A stretch of 64,000 nt of DNA. Origin: Acutalibacter sp. (lineage in GTDB: Bacteria > Bacillota > Clostridia > Oscillospirales > Acutalibacteraceae). The notes beneath the pieces were generated by a model. It was not told the DNA's origin and did no database searches. It worked only from the letters and a program-made list of their open reading frames with translations. The stretch lies in the NCBI GenBank assembly GCA_020025775.1, contig JAHHRN010000007.1, positions 80,369-144,368 of the forward strand, written 5' to 3'. Every line of letters starts with the position of its first letter. The first letter of the stretch is position 1. Below, piece by piece: positions 25,718-33,934 of the stretch. A program made the translations under genes and the position numbers.

Positions 25718-26449
25718 TCACGATTCTCTAAATAAGAAGCTGTATTCCCCAAGCGAAATCACGTCACCGTCATAAATGGGAAACGTGCCAAATACGGATT
25801 CACCGTTTAAGTAGGTGTCGCCGTTCTCGGTTAAGTCCGCCAGCATCCAGCCGTCACGGGAAAGATAAAGCTCTGCGTGCTCTGCGGCAATGTCCGGCAT
25901 CGGGAGGCAAATATTACAATGTCTACTTCTGCCTAAAAGACATTCGCTGTCTAAATAAAACGCGCTGTGGTCAGCGAGATTGACAAGTCTTGTGGCGTTG
26001 GTGTAGTCGATTTTCTCTTTAGAACCGGTCTGCTCATTGCCGTAACCGTTGGAGGAAAATCGCATAACCACGTTGCCAAAGGAAAGTGTATCGCCGTTTT
26101 GAAGCTTTGCGCTGTGGCGAATCTGTGCACCGTTTACATAAACACCGGTTTTTGACTCGGTATCGAAAATGTGCCAGCCGTCTTTGCGAAGTGCCAAAAC
26201 CGCGTGGAATCGGGAAACGGTGCCGTATTTTTTCAAATCAATGTCACAGGCACGGCTTCTGCCGATAGAGGTTTCCCAGTTGGAAATCGGAATTTCACTG
26301 TCATCTGCTAAATTGAGCAGAGTCGCCATGGTTTCTTTTCGCGGTTTTAAACGGAACAAAGAAAAGACACAGCGCAGTAAAATAAACAAGGCAAACAGGG
26401 CAAGTACATAACGGGAAAGATATTCAAACTGCGTTAAAAATACTTCCAT
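25718..26449 (-). CDS. Membrane-anchored protein with two FHA domains
   Basis: A 243-residue protein with an N-terminal membrane helix (YVLALFALFILLRCVFSLF) and two forkhead-associated domains in tandem. FHA1 (about residues 50-130) has IGRSRACDIDLKKYGTVSRFHA and GVYVNGAQI; FHA2 (about 158-240) has LGRSRHCNICLP, AAEHAELY and TYLNGESVF. FHA domains bind phosphothreonine, so this protein probably links a Ser/Thr kinase signal to the SEDS/PBP pair encoded just behind it. In FHA2 the usual SRxH is AAEH, so its phosphopeptide binding may be weaker. Confidence 0.88.
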   Translation of the reverse strand: MEVFLTQFEYLSRYVLALFALFILLRCVFSLFRLKPRKETMATLLNLADDSEIPISNWETSIGRSRACDIDLKKYGTVSRFHAVLALRKDGWHIFDTESKTGVYVNGAQIRHSAKLQNGDTLSFGNVVMRFSSNGYGNEQTGSKEKIDYTNATRLVNLADHSAFYLDSECLLGRSRHCNICLPMPDIAAEHAELYLSRDGWMLADLTENGDTYLNGESVFGTFPIYDGDVISLGEYSFLFRES

Positions 26450-26605
26450 AAATTGCCCTCCTTTTAAAGTTTCTAAAAAATATTACATACTTTTATAGAA
26501 TACTGCTAATTCACTTAAAAGTCAATGATTTTCCGGGAGCTTTTTCCAGTAAAATCAAGGCTTTTGCGCTGAAAATGTTTCGGGATTTTTTATTTATATA
26601 TGAAA

Positions 26606-26636
26606 AAAAGGGACTGTAAAAAACACAGTCCCTTTT
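26606..26636 (-). terminator. Terminator of the NhaC gene
   Basis: AAAAGGGACTGT pairs with ACAGTCCCTTTT; a TTTCATATATA tail follows on the reverse strand. Confidence 0.8.
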
Positions 26637-26653
26637 CAGCCTATAAGAATGCT

Positions 26654-28090
26654 TTAGACGGTTTCTTCCAAAGCCTGCTGCTCTGCAGCTTCCGCTTCCA
26701 TTTCCGTTTTTTTTGCCGCGACTTCGGATTCGGGACAATCATATTCCCAATTCCAAGGATTTTTGCGGCAAGCACGATCCGCAAAGGGAACGTAAATGGA
26801 AAGGATACCAAAGAGTGCGAGTGCCCAGCAATACCACATGTTCGGGATAATGTCGATGGGCGCGAGAGTTACACCATATTGGTTGGTTAAGGATGCTGCG
26901 ACCAAAAGCTGCGCGCCGTAAGGGATAAGACCCTGGAACACGCATGCAAAAATGTCTAAAAGGGACGCGGTGCGTCTGGGATCAATTTTATATTCACGGC
27001 TGATATCTTTTGCAATACCGCCGCTGAGAACGATAGCAACTGTGTTGTTTGCAGTTGCACAATCTGCTAAGGAAACGAGCGTTGCAACGCCAACCTGTGC
27101 GGATTTATGGCCCTTCATCATGTGACGGAGCTTGTCGATAAGCCAAACAATGCCGCCGTTTTTGGTGATGAGTGCGGACATACCCGCGCAAAGGAGGGTT
27201 AAGAAAAACACTTCATTCATACCGGTGAAGCCGTTCCAAACGCTCTGCGCAAATTCAAAGATAGTAAGGGAGTGGCTAAAGAAGCCAACGAGACCGGCAG
27301 AAAAAATACCGATGGTAAGTACCAAAAAGACGTTCATACCGGCGAGAGCTAAAACTAAAACGAGTAAATAAGGTAAAACCTTAATGAGGTTGTAGTCTAA
27401 GGATTCCATAACCGGAGCAGAATCAGGTCTGCCGAGGAAAAGGAATAAAATTAAAGAAATGAGCGCCGCGGGAAGTGCAATGTAAAAGTTCACGCGGAAC
27501 TTGTCGCGCATTTCGCAGTTCTGCGAACGGGTAGCTGCAATGGTTGTGTCGGAAATCATGGAAAGATTATCACCGAACATTGCGCCGCCGACACATGCAC
27601 CGAGCATGAGCGGTACGCTAAGACCGCTTTTATCTGCTACGCCAACTGCAATCGGAACAATGGCACTAATGGTGCCCATGGAGCTGCCGGTTGCAGTGCC
27701 CATAAACGCGGAAATCAAAAACATGCCGGCAACGAGAAACTGCACCGGAACATGGCTGAGACCTAGGTTAATGGTTGCATCCAAGCCGCCCATTTTGCTT
27801 GCCACTGCCGAAAAAGCACCTGCCAGAAGATAAATCACCAACATGGTTAAAACATCTTCCTGACCTGCGCCGTTGGCAAAGGTTCTAAATCGTTCGGTCA
27901 TGCTGCCCTTGGACATAGCAAAAGCCAAAAGCACAGCAATAAACATTGCAGTTACAGAGGGAAACTGATAAAAAGCCATTTCCACACCCTGGTGTTGTAG
28001 GATTAAACCTGCACCAAGATAAATGGCGACAAATACGGCAAAAGGAAGCAGTGCCCAGCCGTTTCCGATTTTCTGCTTGTTTTGTTTCAT
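26654..28090 (-). CDS. NhaC-family Na+/H+ antiporter
   Basis: A 478-residue membrane protein with about 12 helices. Family blocks: FLISAFMGTATGSSMGTISAIVPIAVGVA, LGACVGGAMFGDNLSMISDTTIAATRSQNCEMRDKFR (the ion-site region of NhaC transporters) and LADCATANNTVAIVLSGGIAKDIS. It exchanges Na+ against H+, or a Na+/substrate couple such as malate/lactate in MleN-type members. The C-terminus is Ala/Glu-rich. Single gene. Sodium handling fits the c-subunit signature of the ATP synthase at 51.2 kb. Confidence 0.88.
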   Translation of the reverse strand: MKQNKQKIGNGWALLPFAVFVAIYLGAGLILQHQGVEMAFYQFPSVTAMFIAVLLAFAMSKGSMTERFRTFANGAGQEDVLTMLVIYLLAGAFSAVASKMGGLDATINLGLSHVPVQFLVAGMFLISAFMGTATGSSMGTISAIVPIAVGVADKSGLSVPLMLGACVGGAMFGDNLSMISDTTIAATRSQNCEMRDKFRVNFYIALPAALISLILFLFLGRPDSAPVMESLDYNLIKVLPYLLVLVLALAGMNVFLVLTIGIFSAGLVGFFSHSLTIFEFAQSVWNGFTGMNEVFFLTLLCAGMSALITKNGGIVWLIDKLRHMMKGHKSAQVGVATLVSLADCATANNTVAIVLSGGIAKDISREYKIDPRRTASLLDIFACVFQGLIPYGAQLLVAASLTNQYGVTLAPIDIIPNMWYCWALALFGILSIYVPFADRACRKNPWNWEYDCPESEVAAKKTEMEAEAAEQQALEETV

Positions 28091-28320
28091 CGTGTTTTCC
28101 CTTCCTGTATAAAAAAAGATAATATTCTAATATTATACAATATTTCTAATTTAAAAACAATAACAAAGTGCCAAAAAAATAAGGCTCTACCGCCTTTAAA
28201 TAGCACTCAACATTTTAAGTATATCACGGGCAAAAGGGGAATGCAATACTTTAAAGCAAGTACGTTCCAATTTCTATGAATTGTACAATTTAAAGGGATA
28301 AAGTTTAGATAGTTTTGTGC

Positions 28321-28349
28321 TTGAAATACCGTAACATATATGGTAGATT
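28321..28349 (+). promoter_or_regulatory. Likely promoter of the structured RNA
   Basis: TTGAAA (28321-28326), 17 nt, TAGATT (28344-28349), directly followed by ATAAT. The remainder of 28091-28320 is AT-rich, holds the leftward NhaC promoter region and shows nothing else I can name. Confidence 0.45.
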
Positions 28350-28615
28350 ATAATCACAGAAAGGGAAAGGTGATACCGATGTACAGGTAGTCAAAAATCC
28401 CAAGCTTTAAACGAAAAGCGAAAGTTTAGGGTGCCGAATAAAATAACCGCACGAGCTTTTAAAAAGCAAATTTGCAGATAGATGTTCCAAAGTGGAACGG
28501 ATTCGGAATCCTAAAGAAAAACTTCCAAAAAAATCGTTTCAAGTTTTCTGCAAAGAAATCTTTTCATAAGAAGAGTGAAAAGGTTTCGGGAACCTATAGA
28601 AAGAGAGGTAACCAT

Positions 28616-28648
28616 ATGAAGTTAGATATTGAAAATCAGCAGAAATAG
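28616..28648 (+). CDS. Ten-codon ORF inside the structured RNA
   Basis: ATG at 28616 is preceded by GAGAGG with 7 nt spacing, as good a ribosome site as those of real genes here, and encodes MKLDIENQQK before TAG. The last codons overlap the foot of the terminator stem (from 28641), so a ribosome at the stop codon would block that hairpin. Candidate leader peptide; expression unproven. Confidence 0.35.
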   Translation: MKLDIENQQK

Positions 28649-28712
28649 CCCTTGACCAGTATGAGATGTGTAAAGAAACATCGGTCAAGGGCTATTTCTA
28701 TTTTACCTTTTA
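28641..28712 (+). terminator. Strong terminator ending the structured RNA
   Basis: A perfect 17-bp stem (28641-28657 with 28683-28699), 25-nt loop, then ATTTTACCTTTT. An outer 9-bp inverted repeat, CCATATGAA (28612-28620) and TTCATATGG (28715-28723), encloses it and includes the start codon of the 10-codon ORF. Confidence 0.8.
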
Positions 28713-28723
28713 ATTTCATATGG

Positions 28724-28782
28724 AAAAAGCACCGAATGAAGAAACGCCGCAGGGCGCTTTTTTTATGTCCGGTGCTTTATTT
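28724..28782 (-). terminator. Terminator of the shikimate operon
   Basis: AAAGCACCG (28726-28734) pairs with CGGTGCTTT (28770-28778), with an inner GCGCC/GGCGC-type stem; lies 16 nt beyond the aroQ stop on the reverse strand. Confidence 0.6.
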
Positions 28783-28797
28783 TTGCTTTATTCTGAA

Positions 28798-29229
28798 TTA
28801 GTGCTTTTCGGTGAGATCATGCAGAGCTTCTATGTAGCCTGCAAAGCCTTTGCCGATAATGGTTTTTTGACAGCAGTCGCGCACATAGGAAATCTGACGG
28901 TAGCTTTCGCGCTTGGAAACATCGGAAAGATGCACTTCTACGGTCGGAATGCCCACGGCCTTTATCGCGTCGGCAATCGCAAGGCTCGTGTGCGTGTAGG
29001 CGGCAGGATTTAAAATGATGCCGTCCACGTTGCCGTAGGCCTCTTGGATTTTATCAACCAGTGCACCCTCGTGATTCGACTGAAAGCATTCGACCGAAAC
29101 ACCCAAAAGCGCGGCTTCCTGTTCGATTAGGGAAACCAAATCCCGATAGGTGCCCGTGCCGTAAATTTCGGGTTCGCGAATCCCCAGCATATTGAGGTTT
29201 GGGCCGTTTAAAACTAAAATTTTCTGCAT
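28798..29229 (-). CDS. aroQ: Type II 3-dehydroquinate dehydratase
   Basis: A 143-residue protein of the usual length for the dodecameric type II enzyme. ILVLNGPNLNMLGIREPEIYG is the N-terminal block with the catalytic Tyr region, ECFQSNHEGALVDKIQEA carries the Glu/Asn pair, NPAAYTHTSLAIADA the catalytic His, and VEVHLSDVSKRE the substrate loop. It dehydrates 3-dehydroquinate to 3-dehydroshikimate, step 3 of the shikimate pathway. Last gene of the operon; its start directly abuts the end of the aroE-aroK fusion. Confidence 0.95.
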   Translation of the reverse strand: MQKILVLNGPNLNMLGIREPEIYGTGTYRDLVSLIEQEAALLGVSVECFQSNHEGALVDKIQEAYGNVDGIILNPAAYTHTSLAIADAIKAVGIPTVEVHLSDVSKRESYRQISYVRDCCQKTIIGKGFAGYIEALHDLTEKH

Positions 29230-30411
29230 TTATTTTACCTCGTTTTCAACCACATCATCCGCAAGGCACGCATAGGCGTCTTTTCGGCTTTCATAAAGGG
29301 CTTCTATAGAATGCTTTTCTGAAAGCGGTCTACCCGCTGTCGGGAGACTCGAAAGCGCTCTTTTCACCCAAATAATCCGGGAATTCTGCCGAAGCAAATC
29401 GAAGTTTTCGGGCCTTGTCACAACGCCGCCGCCCGTGGCAATCACCGTGCCCGAAAGCTTGGTGACTTCTTTTAAAACTTCGGTTTCCAAAGCTCGGAAA
29501 TAGGCTTCCCCGTGGGTTTCAAAAATTTTCGAAATAGGCATTTTCGCCTTTTCCTCAATGCACTTGTCGGTGTCAATAAAAGGCCTTTTATATTTTTCTG
29601 CCGCTTTTCTGCCAAGATAGCTTTTGCCGGCACCCGGCATACCGATGAAGATAAGGTTTAATTTTAGGGCTTTGATTTCTTCAAATATTCGGTCTAAAGC
29701 TTCCTCGGCAATTTTCGCCCCTGTAAAAATCTCTGCCGCCTTTTTTGCCTGTGCCACGAGCATATAAAGTCCACCCGCGGCGGGAATATTTCGCCGCTCG
29801 GCATCTAAAAGGAACTTCGTTTTATAAGGGTTATAAATTAAATCCACCGCGCCGGTGCAGTTTTTAAATACGGAAAAATCTACGGGACTTTCCCCGTTGT
29901 TCGGATACATTCCGACGGGTGTTGTATTCACGAGAATTTGGGCATCTGCGTGCAAAGAGAGATTTTCATAATTGTTTTTTCCGCTTCTCGAAATCACGAT
30001 AACTTCTTTTGCGCCTAAATCCTGAAGCGCGGTTTGCACGGTGAGGGAAGCACCGCCACTGCCAAAGACCAGACATTTTTTGCCGCTGACGGCAATATCG
30101 GCGTGCTTTAAAAGGGCGCAGAATCCGAAATAATCCGTGTTATAGCCGCAAAGCTCGCCGTCTTTCCAAAGCAGGGTGTTCACACTGCCGATTCGTTCGG
30201 CTTCGGGCGAAATGCGGTCGCAAAAGGACATCACGGTTTTTTTATAGGGTATTGTTACGTTAAAACCCTTATATTGCCCCGATTTTATGAAGTTTTCGAG
30301 ATTTTCTTTTTCCACTTCACAAAGGTCGTAAGGGTACTGCCCGAACCTTGCGTGAATCTCCGGAGAAAAGCTGTGCTTTAGGGTTTCTCCGAGCAATCCG
30401 AATTTTTCCAT
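29230..30411 (-). CDS. aroE-aroK: Fused shikimate dehydrogenase / shikimate kinase
   Basis: One 393-residue reading frame joins two enzymes. Residues 1 to about 250 are shikimate dehydrogenase: GLLGETLKHSFSPEIH, GFNVTIPYKK with the catalytic Lys, NTDYFGF, nucleotide loop FGSGGAS, and GLYMLVAQAKKAAEIFTG. Residues about 251-393 are shikimate kinase: Walker A FIGMPGAGKS, DTDKCIEEK, FRALETEVL, ATGGGVVTR and AGRPL in the lid. Together they turn 3-dehydroshikimate into shikimate-3-phosphate. No stop or frameshift separates the halves. Confidence 0.93.
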   Translation of the reverse strand: MEKFGLLGETLKHSFSPEIHARFGQYPYDLCEVEKENLENFIKSGQYKGFNVTIPYKKTVMSFCDRISPEAERIGSVNTLLWKDGELCGYNTDYFGFCALLKHADIAVSGKKCLVFGSGGASLTVQTALQDLGAKEVIVISRSGKNNYENLSLHADAQILVNTTPVGMYPNNGESPVDFSVFKNCTGAVDLIYNPYKTKFLLDAERRNIPAAGGLYMLVAQAKKAAEIFTGAKIAEEALDRIFEEIKALKLNLIFIGMPGAGKSYLGRKAAEKYKRPFIDTDKCIEEKAKMPISKIFETHGEAYFRALETEVLKEVTKLSGTVIATGGGVVTRPENFDLLRQNSRIIWVKRALSSLPTAGRPLSEKHSIEALYESRKDAYACLADDVVENEVK

Positions 30412-30423
30412 GGGATGCCCTTT

Positions 30424-30753
30424 CTATTTGTTTTCGTTTTTAAAAGCTTCCAGCGCTTTTTCGATTTCTTCTAAGGAAGCATCGGAAAGCCCCAAAGCCT
30501 TTCTTTGCCTATCTTTACTCAGCTCCATAATCAGACGATATAAAAGCCGCGCGTGCGCCTTGTTTTCGTCCAAAACGCGGCTTTCGATTTTTTGAAGCTT
30601 TTCTTCTTCTCGAGTTTGATCCGTAATCGGTAAGTGCTTTTCTTCTTTATAAGCCGCAATCTGCGCAGATACCTGTTGGCGTTCTTCGAAGGATTTTAAA
30701 ATTTCGGCGTCGAGCGCATCAATTTGTTTCCTTAATTTGTCTAAATCTTCCAT
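30424..30753 (-). CDS. Chorismate mutase (AroQ class)
   Basis: A 109-residue all-helical protein with the AroQ-class pattern: LDKLRKQIDALDAEILKSFEERQQVSAQIAAYKEE, where Arg, Arg and Lys at the usual spacings bind chorismate, then TREEEKLQK and a C-terminal helix. It converts chorismate to prephenate, the branch to phenylalanine and tyrosine. It is the only post-chorismate enzyme in this operon; no prephenate dehydratase or dehydrogenase is fused. It lies 3 nt after aroC and 12 nt before the aroE-aroK fusion. Confidence 0.9.
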   Translation of the reverse strand: MEDLDKLRKQIDALDAEILKSFEERQQVSAQIAAYKEEKHLPITDQTREEEKLQKIESRVLDENKAHARLLYRLIMELSKDRQRKALGLSDASLEEIEKALEAFKNENK

Positions 30754-30756
30754 GCC

Positions 30757-31761
30757 TCAGCCCTCCTTTTTGGCATCTAAATAGAGATCATAAAGGGCGA
30801 TGGCAGTTGCCGCCTCCACACAGGGAACGGCACGCAGCACCACGCAGGGGTCATGTCTGCCCTTGATTTCTAACTGCGCGCTTTCCGCCTTTTCGTAAAG
30901 AATGGTTTCCTGCTTTTGCGCAATCGAAGGGGTGGGCTTCATAGCGACACGGAAGAACAGCGGTGTGCCAACGGTAATGCCGCCGAGAACGCCGCCGCAG
31001 TGATTGGTTTTGGTTTGCACCTTGCCAGTTTCATCATAATAAAAAGCGTCGTTATTCTGACTGCCGCAAAGCTTTGCGCTTTGAAAGCCGTCTCCAAACT
31101 CAATGCCCTTAACCGCCGGAATGGCAAAAATCGCCTGCGAGATTTTGTTTTCCACACCGTCAAATATCGGTGCGCCGAGCCCTACGGGTAAGCCCTCCAC
31201 ATGGCAGGAAACAATGCCGCCGAGAGAATCTCCCTTGGCTTTGGCTTCTTCTAAGACTTTTTGGAAATCTTTAGTCTGACCGCCGATTTCCGCAATCTCG
31301 GCATGAATGAAAATGCCTTCTTTTTCTAAAATCTGCTTGCAAATGCCGCCGGCAATGCATAGGGGCGCAGTGAGTCTGCCCGAAAAATGACCACCACCGC
31401 GCACATCCTCAAAGCCTTTGTATTTCGCATGTGCCGTAAAATCGGCATGCCCCGGACGTGGCATTTTTTCCATGTTGCTGTAATCCTGCGCACGCGTATC
31501 GGTATTTTCGATGATAGCCGTCAAGGGTGCACCGCAGGTGACACCGTTTAAAAGTCCTGAAAGGAATTTCGGTTCGTCGGTTTCCTTGCGCGGCGTTGTT
31601 AAATCGCTGTGCCCCGGTGCACGGCGCTGTAAAAAGGTCGAAAGTGCCTCAAAATCCAGCGTAATGCCGGCAGGCAGACCGTCCATCGTCACACCGATGG
31701 CTTCGGAATGGGACTGCCCGAAAATCGAGATTTTAATGTTATTTCCAAAGGTGGATGCCAT
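30757..31761 (-). CDS. aroC: Chorismate synthase
   Basis: A 334-residue protein with family signatures GQSHSEAIGVTMDGLPAGI, RRAPGHSDLTTPRKETD, RPGHADFTAHAKY followed by DVRGGGHFSGRLTAPL, and GGVLGGITVGTPLFFRVAMKPTPSI. It uses reduced FMN to eliminate phosphate from EPSP and give chorismate. It is a little shorter than the usual 350-390 residues but all signature blocks are present. Starts 2 nt after the aroA stop. Confidence 0.95.
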   Translation of the reverse strand: MASTFGNNIKISIFGQSHSEAIGVTMDGLPAGITLDFEALSTFLQRRAPGHSDLTTPRKETDEPKFLSGLLNGVTCGAPLTAIIENTDTRAQDYSNMEKMPRPGHADFTAHAKYKGFEDVRGGGHFSGRLTAPLCIAGGICKQILEKEGIFIHAEIAEIGGQTKDFQKVLEEAKAKGDSLGGIVSCHVEGLPVGLGAPIFDGVENKISQAIFAIPAVKGIEFGDGFQSAKLCGSQNNDAFYYDETGKVQTKTNHCGGVLGGITVGTPLFFRVAMKPTPSIAQKQETILYEKAESAQLEIKGRHDPCVVLRAVPCVEAATAIALYDLYLDAKKEG

Positions 31762-31763
31762 GA

Positions 31764-32948
31764 CTACTTCCTTTCTACGTTCTCCGCGAGGGAGAGTGCT
31801 TCTAAATCTTTAAAGAAATCGGGATAGGATTTGGAAACCGCCTCCGCACCGTAAATTTCAACTTTGTGTTTGGCAAGCAGAGAGACCATAGCGGCGAGCA
31901 TCACAATTCTGTGGTCGCCGAACGATTCAGCCTTGCCACCCTCTAAGGGCTTGCCGCCCAAAATACGCAAACCGTCGGAGAGAACTTCTATCTTCGAGCC
32001 TAAAGAGAAGAGCACCGAAGCAATGCTTTCCAGTCGGTCGCTTTCCTTGAACCGCAAACGTGCGGCATTTCGAATGACGGTTTCGCCCTCTGCCGCCACG
32101 CCTAAAAACGCGAGCGCAGGAACTAAATCCGGAATTTGTGCCGCATCAATTTCGATGCCGTGCAAGGGGGCTTTCGAGACAAAGACACTGTCTTTCTGCA
32201 CCTGTACATTTGCCCCGAAGCGGCGCAAAAGAGCTACAATTTCCTTGTCTCCCTGTGCCGAATGCAAATCTAAATGTCGAACACAAATGCCGTCGTCTAA
32301 GAGCGCACCGGCGCAAAGAAAAAAGGCGGCACTCGACCAGTCACCCGAAACATGGTAGGCATCGGGGGAACGGTAGGTTTGATTGCCTTTTATATAAAAT
32401 CCGTTGTCTGTTTTTTGAATTTCAATACCGAAGGCTTTTAGTGTTTGCAGGGTCATATCCACATAACCTGCGGATTGGAGCTTGCCTTCTATTATAATAC
32501 GGCTGTCTGCCTTTAAAAGCGGAAGCGCGAACAAAAGCCCGGAAATAAACTGGCTGGAAACATTGCCGCTTAAGTGAAATTCACCGGCTTGCAGTTGACC
32601 GCCGACATGAAACGGTGTCTCCCCCTGTGCACTTAATTGCACGCCGTGGGAGAGAAGTGCCTCATAAAGCGGCGAAAGCGGACGGGCGGGGAGTCTGCCC
32701 TCTAAATGGAAGCGAACTTCTTTGCCGAGTGCCGCAACAACGGGAAGCAAAAAGCGAAATGTCGAGCCGCTTTCTTTGCAGTAAAGGTCGGCTTCTCCGT
32801 TTTCTAAGGCAGCTAGGCATTGTTTTGTGGCGTTTATATCGTCGGAGCTATCTTTTATATCCACTTTGCCGCTGTCCTTTGCCAAAAAGGCACAAATCAG
32901 TGCTCTGTGGGCGTCGGATTTTGAATCAATCGCGTTTATGCTTCGCAT
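31764..32948 (-). CDS. aroA: EPSP synthase (3-phosphoshikimate 1-carboxyvinyltransferase)
   Basis: ATG 32948 is chosen: it has GGAG 8 nt upstream and gives MRSINAIDSKSDAHRALI, where SKSDAHR is the conserved PEP/shikimate-phosphate loop; the frame is open to 32993 but that would be inside aroB. The 394-residue protein also has ESGSTFRFLLP, SSQFISGLLFALPLL, RLRFKESDRL and FGDHRIVM. It transfers enolpyruvate from PEP to shikimate-3-phosphate. In the loop Asp replaces the usual Pro before SKS. It overlaps aroB by 13 bases. Confidence 0.93.
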   Translation of the reverse strand: MRSINAIDSKSDAHRALICAFLAKDSGKVDIKDSSDDINATKQCLAALENGEADLYCKESGSTFRFLLPVVAALGKEVRFHLEGRLPARPLSPLYEALLSHGVQLSAQGETPFHVGGQLQAGEFHLSGNVSSQFISGLLFALPLLKADSRIIIEGKLQSAGYVDMTLQTLKAFGIEIQKTDNGFYIKGNQTYRSPDAYHVSGDWSSAAFFLCAGALLDDGICVRHLDLHSAQGDKEIVALLRRFGANVQVQKDSVFVSKAPLHGIEIDAAQIPDLVPALAFLGVAAEGETVIRNAARLRFKESDRLESIASVLFSLGSKIEVLSDGLRILGGKPLEGGKAESFGDHRIVMLAAMVSLLAKHKVEIYGAEAVSKSYPDFFKDLEALSLAENVERK

Positions 32949-33934
32949 AAGATTTGCTCCAGCTCCTTTAAAGACAGGCGTTTTAAAACGCAACTGCCGA
33001 TGCGCTCGGGGATGACAAGGTCAATTTCGTCGCCCTTGCGCTTTTTATCTGCTCTCATTATAGCACAAAGTGTGGGCATATCCCACGGCATTTGCGTAGA
33101 AAAGCCGTAAACGTTTAAAATTTCTCGAAGCTCCGGGACAATCTTGGCTTCGCACCACCCGTTTTTTGTGGCGACTTCGGCTATTTTGAGCATACCCAAA
33201 GCAACTGCACAGCCGTGGCTTACGGTAAAATCGCTCGCACGCTCTATGGCGTGTCCGATGGTATGTCCTAAATTGAGTTTTTGCCGTTCTCCACGGTCAA
33301 ACCTGTCCTGCTCGACAAAGCTTTCTTTGATTTCCACACAGCGTTTTACGAGAAATTCTAAATTTTCTTTTGTCCATGCAGGATTTTTTAGATTCCCGAA
33401 AAGCTCGGCATCCGAAAGCACACCGTATTTGATAATTTCTCCCATGCCGTCTTGAAACTGCGCTTCGGGTAGGGTGTCTAAAAGCGATACATCCCACAAA
33501 ACGAGGGCAGGCATATGAAAAGCACCGGCTAAATTCTTGCCAGCTTCTAAATTTATAGCGGTTTTACCGCCCACGGCGGAATCCACCATAGCCAAAAGCG
33601 AGGTTGGGACTTGAATCACGGGAATCCCTCTTAAATAGGTTGCCGCGGCAAATCCGGTAAGGTCACCGACCACACCGCCGCCGAGAGCGACTGCACAATC
33701 GGTGCGCGTTAAGGGAATCTCTGCCATGTGATTCAGAAGCGCTAAATAGTTATCTGCATTTTTGGAAGCTTCTCCGGGTTTTATCGTAAAGGTGAAAACA
33801 GAAAATCCCGCTTTTTCGAGGGAGACTGTGGCTCTTTCTATATAAAGTGCGCCCACATGTTCGTCCGTGACGACCAAAGCGGTTCTGCCTGTGATAACTT
33901 TTGCGGCAGAAGCACCTAAATTTTCTAATTTCAT
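32936..33934 (-). CDS. aroB: 3-dehydroquinate synthase
   Basis: A 332-residue protein: FTIKPGEASKN, ALGGGVVGDLTGFAAATYLRGIPVIQVPTSLLAMVDSAVGGKTAIN (NAD and substrate region), GMGEIIKYG and RQKLNLGHTIGHAIE with Zn2+-binding histidines. It cyclises DAHP to 3-dehydroquinate. First gene of the operon; AGG ribosome site in TGGAGGTT before the ATG. No DAHP synthase gene is found in this window. Confidence 0.94.
   Translation of the reverse strand: MKLENLGASAAKVITGRTALVVTDEHVGALYIERATVSLEKAGFSVFTFTIKPGEASKNADNYLALLNHMAEIPLTRTDCAVALGGGVVGDLTGFAAATYLRGIPVIQVPTSLLAMVDSAVGGKTAINLEAGKNLAGAFHMPALVLWDVSLLDTLPEAQFQDGMGEIIKYGVLSDAELFGNLKNPAWTKENLEFLVKRCVEIKESFVEQDRFDRGERQKLNLGHTIGHAIERASDFTVSHGCAVALGMLKIAEVATKNGWCEAKIVPELREILNVYGFSTQMPWDMPTLCAIMRADKKRKGDEIDLVIPERIGSCVLKRLSLKELEQILCEA

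Larger units (their letters stand above)
28355..28715 (+). ncRNA. Candidate structured non-coding RNA, unidentified
   Basis: About 360 nt between a promoter and a strong terminator with no long ORF, but with a dense series of perfect hairpins: GTTCC/GGAAC (28484-28498), GGATT/AATCC (28499-28511), AGAAAAACTT/AAGTTTTCT (28515-28549, one bulge), CTTTTCA/TGAAAAG (28560-28582), GGTT/AACC (28582-28594), then a 10-codon ORF and the terminator. The 5' part (28381-28440) can also fold (TTTAAAC/GTTTA). It does not match tmRNA, RNase P RNA, SRP RNA or any riboswitch I recognise. Large ncRNA classes of Clostridia such as raiA are worth comparing; I cannot decide by eye. Confidence 0.55.
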
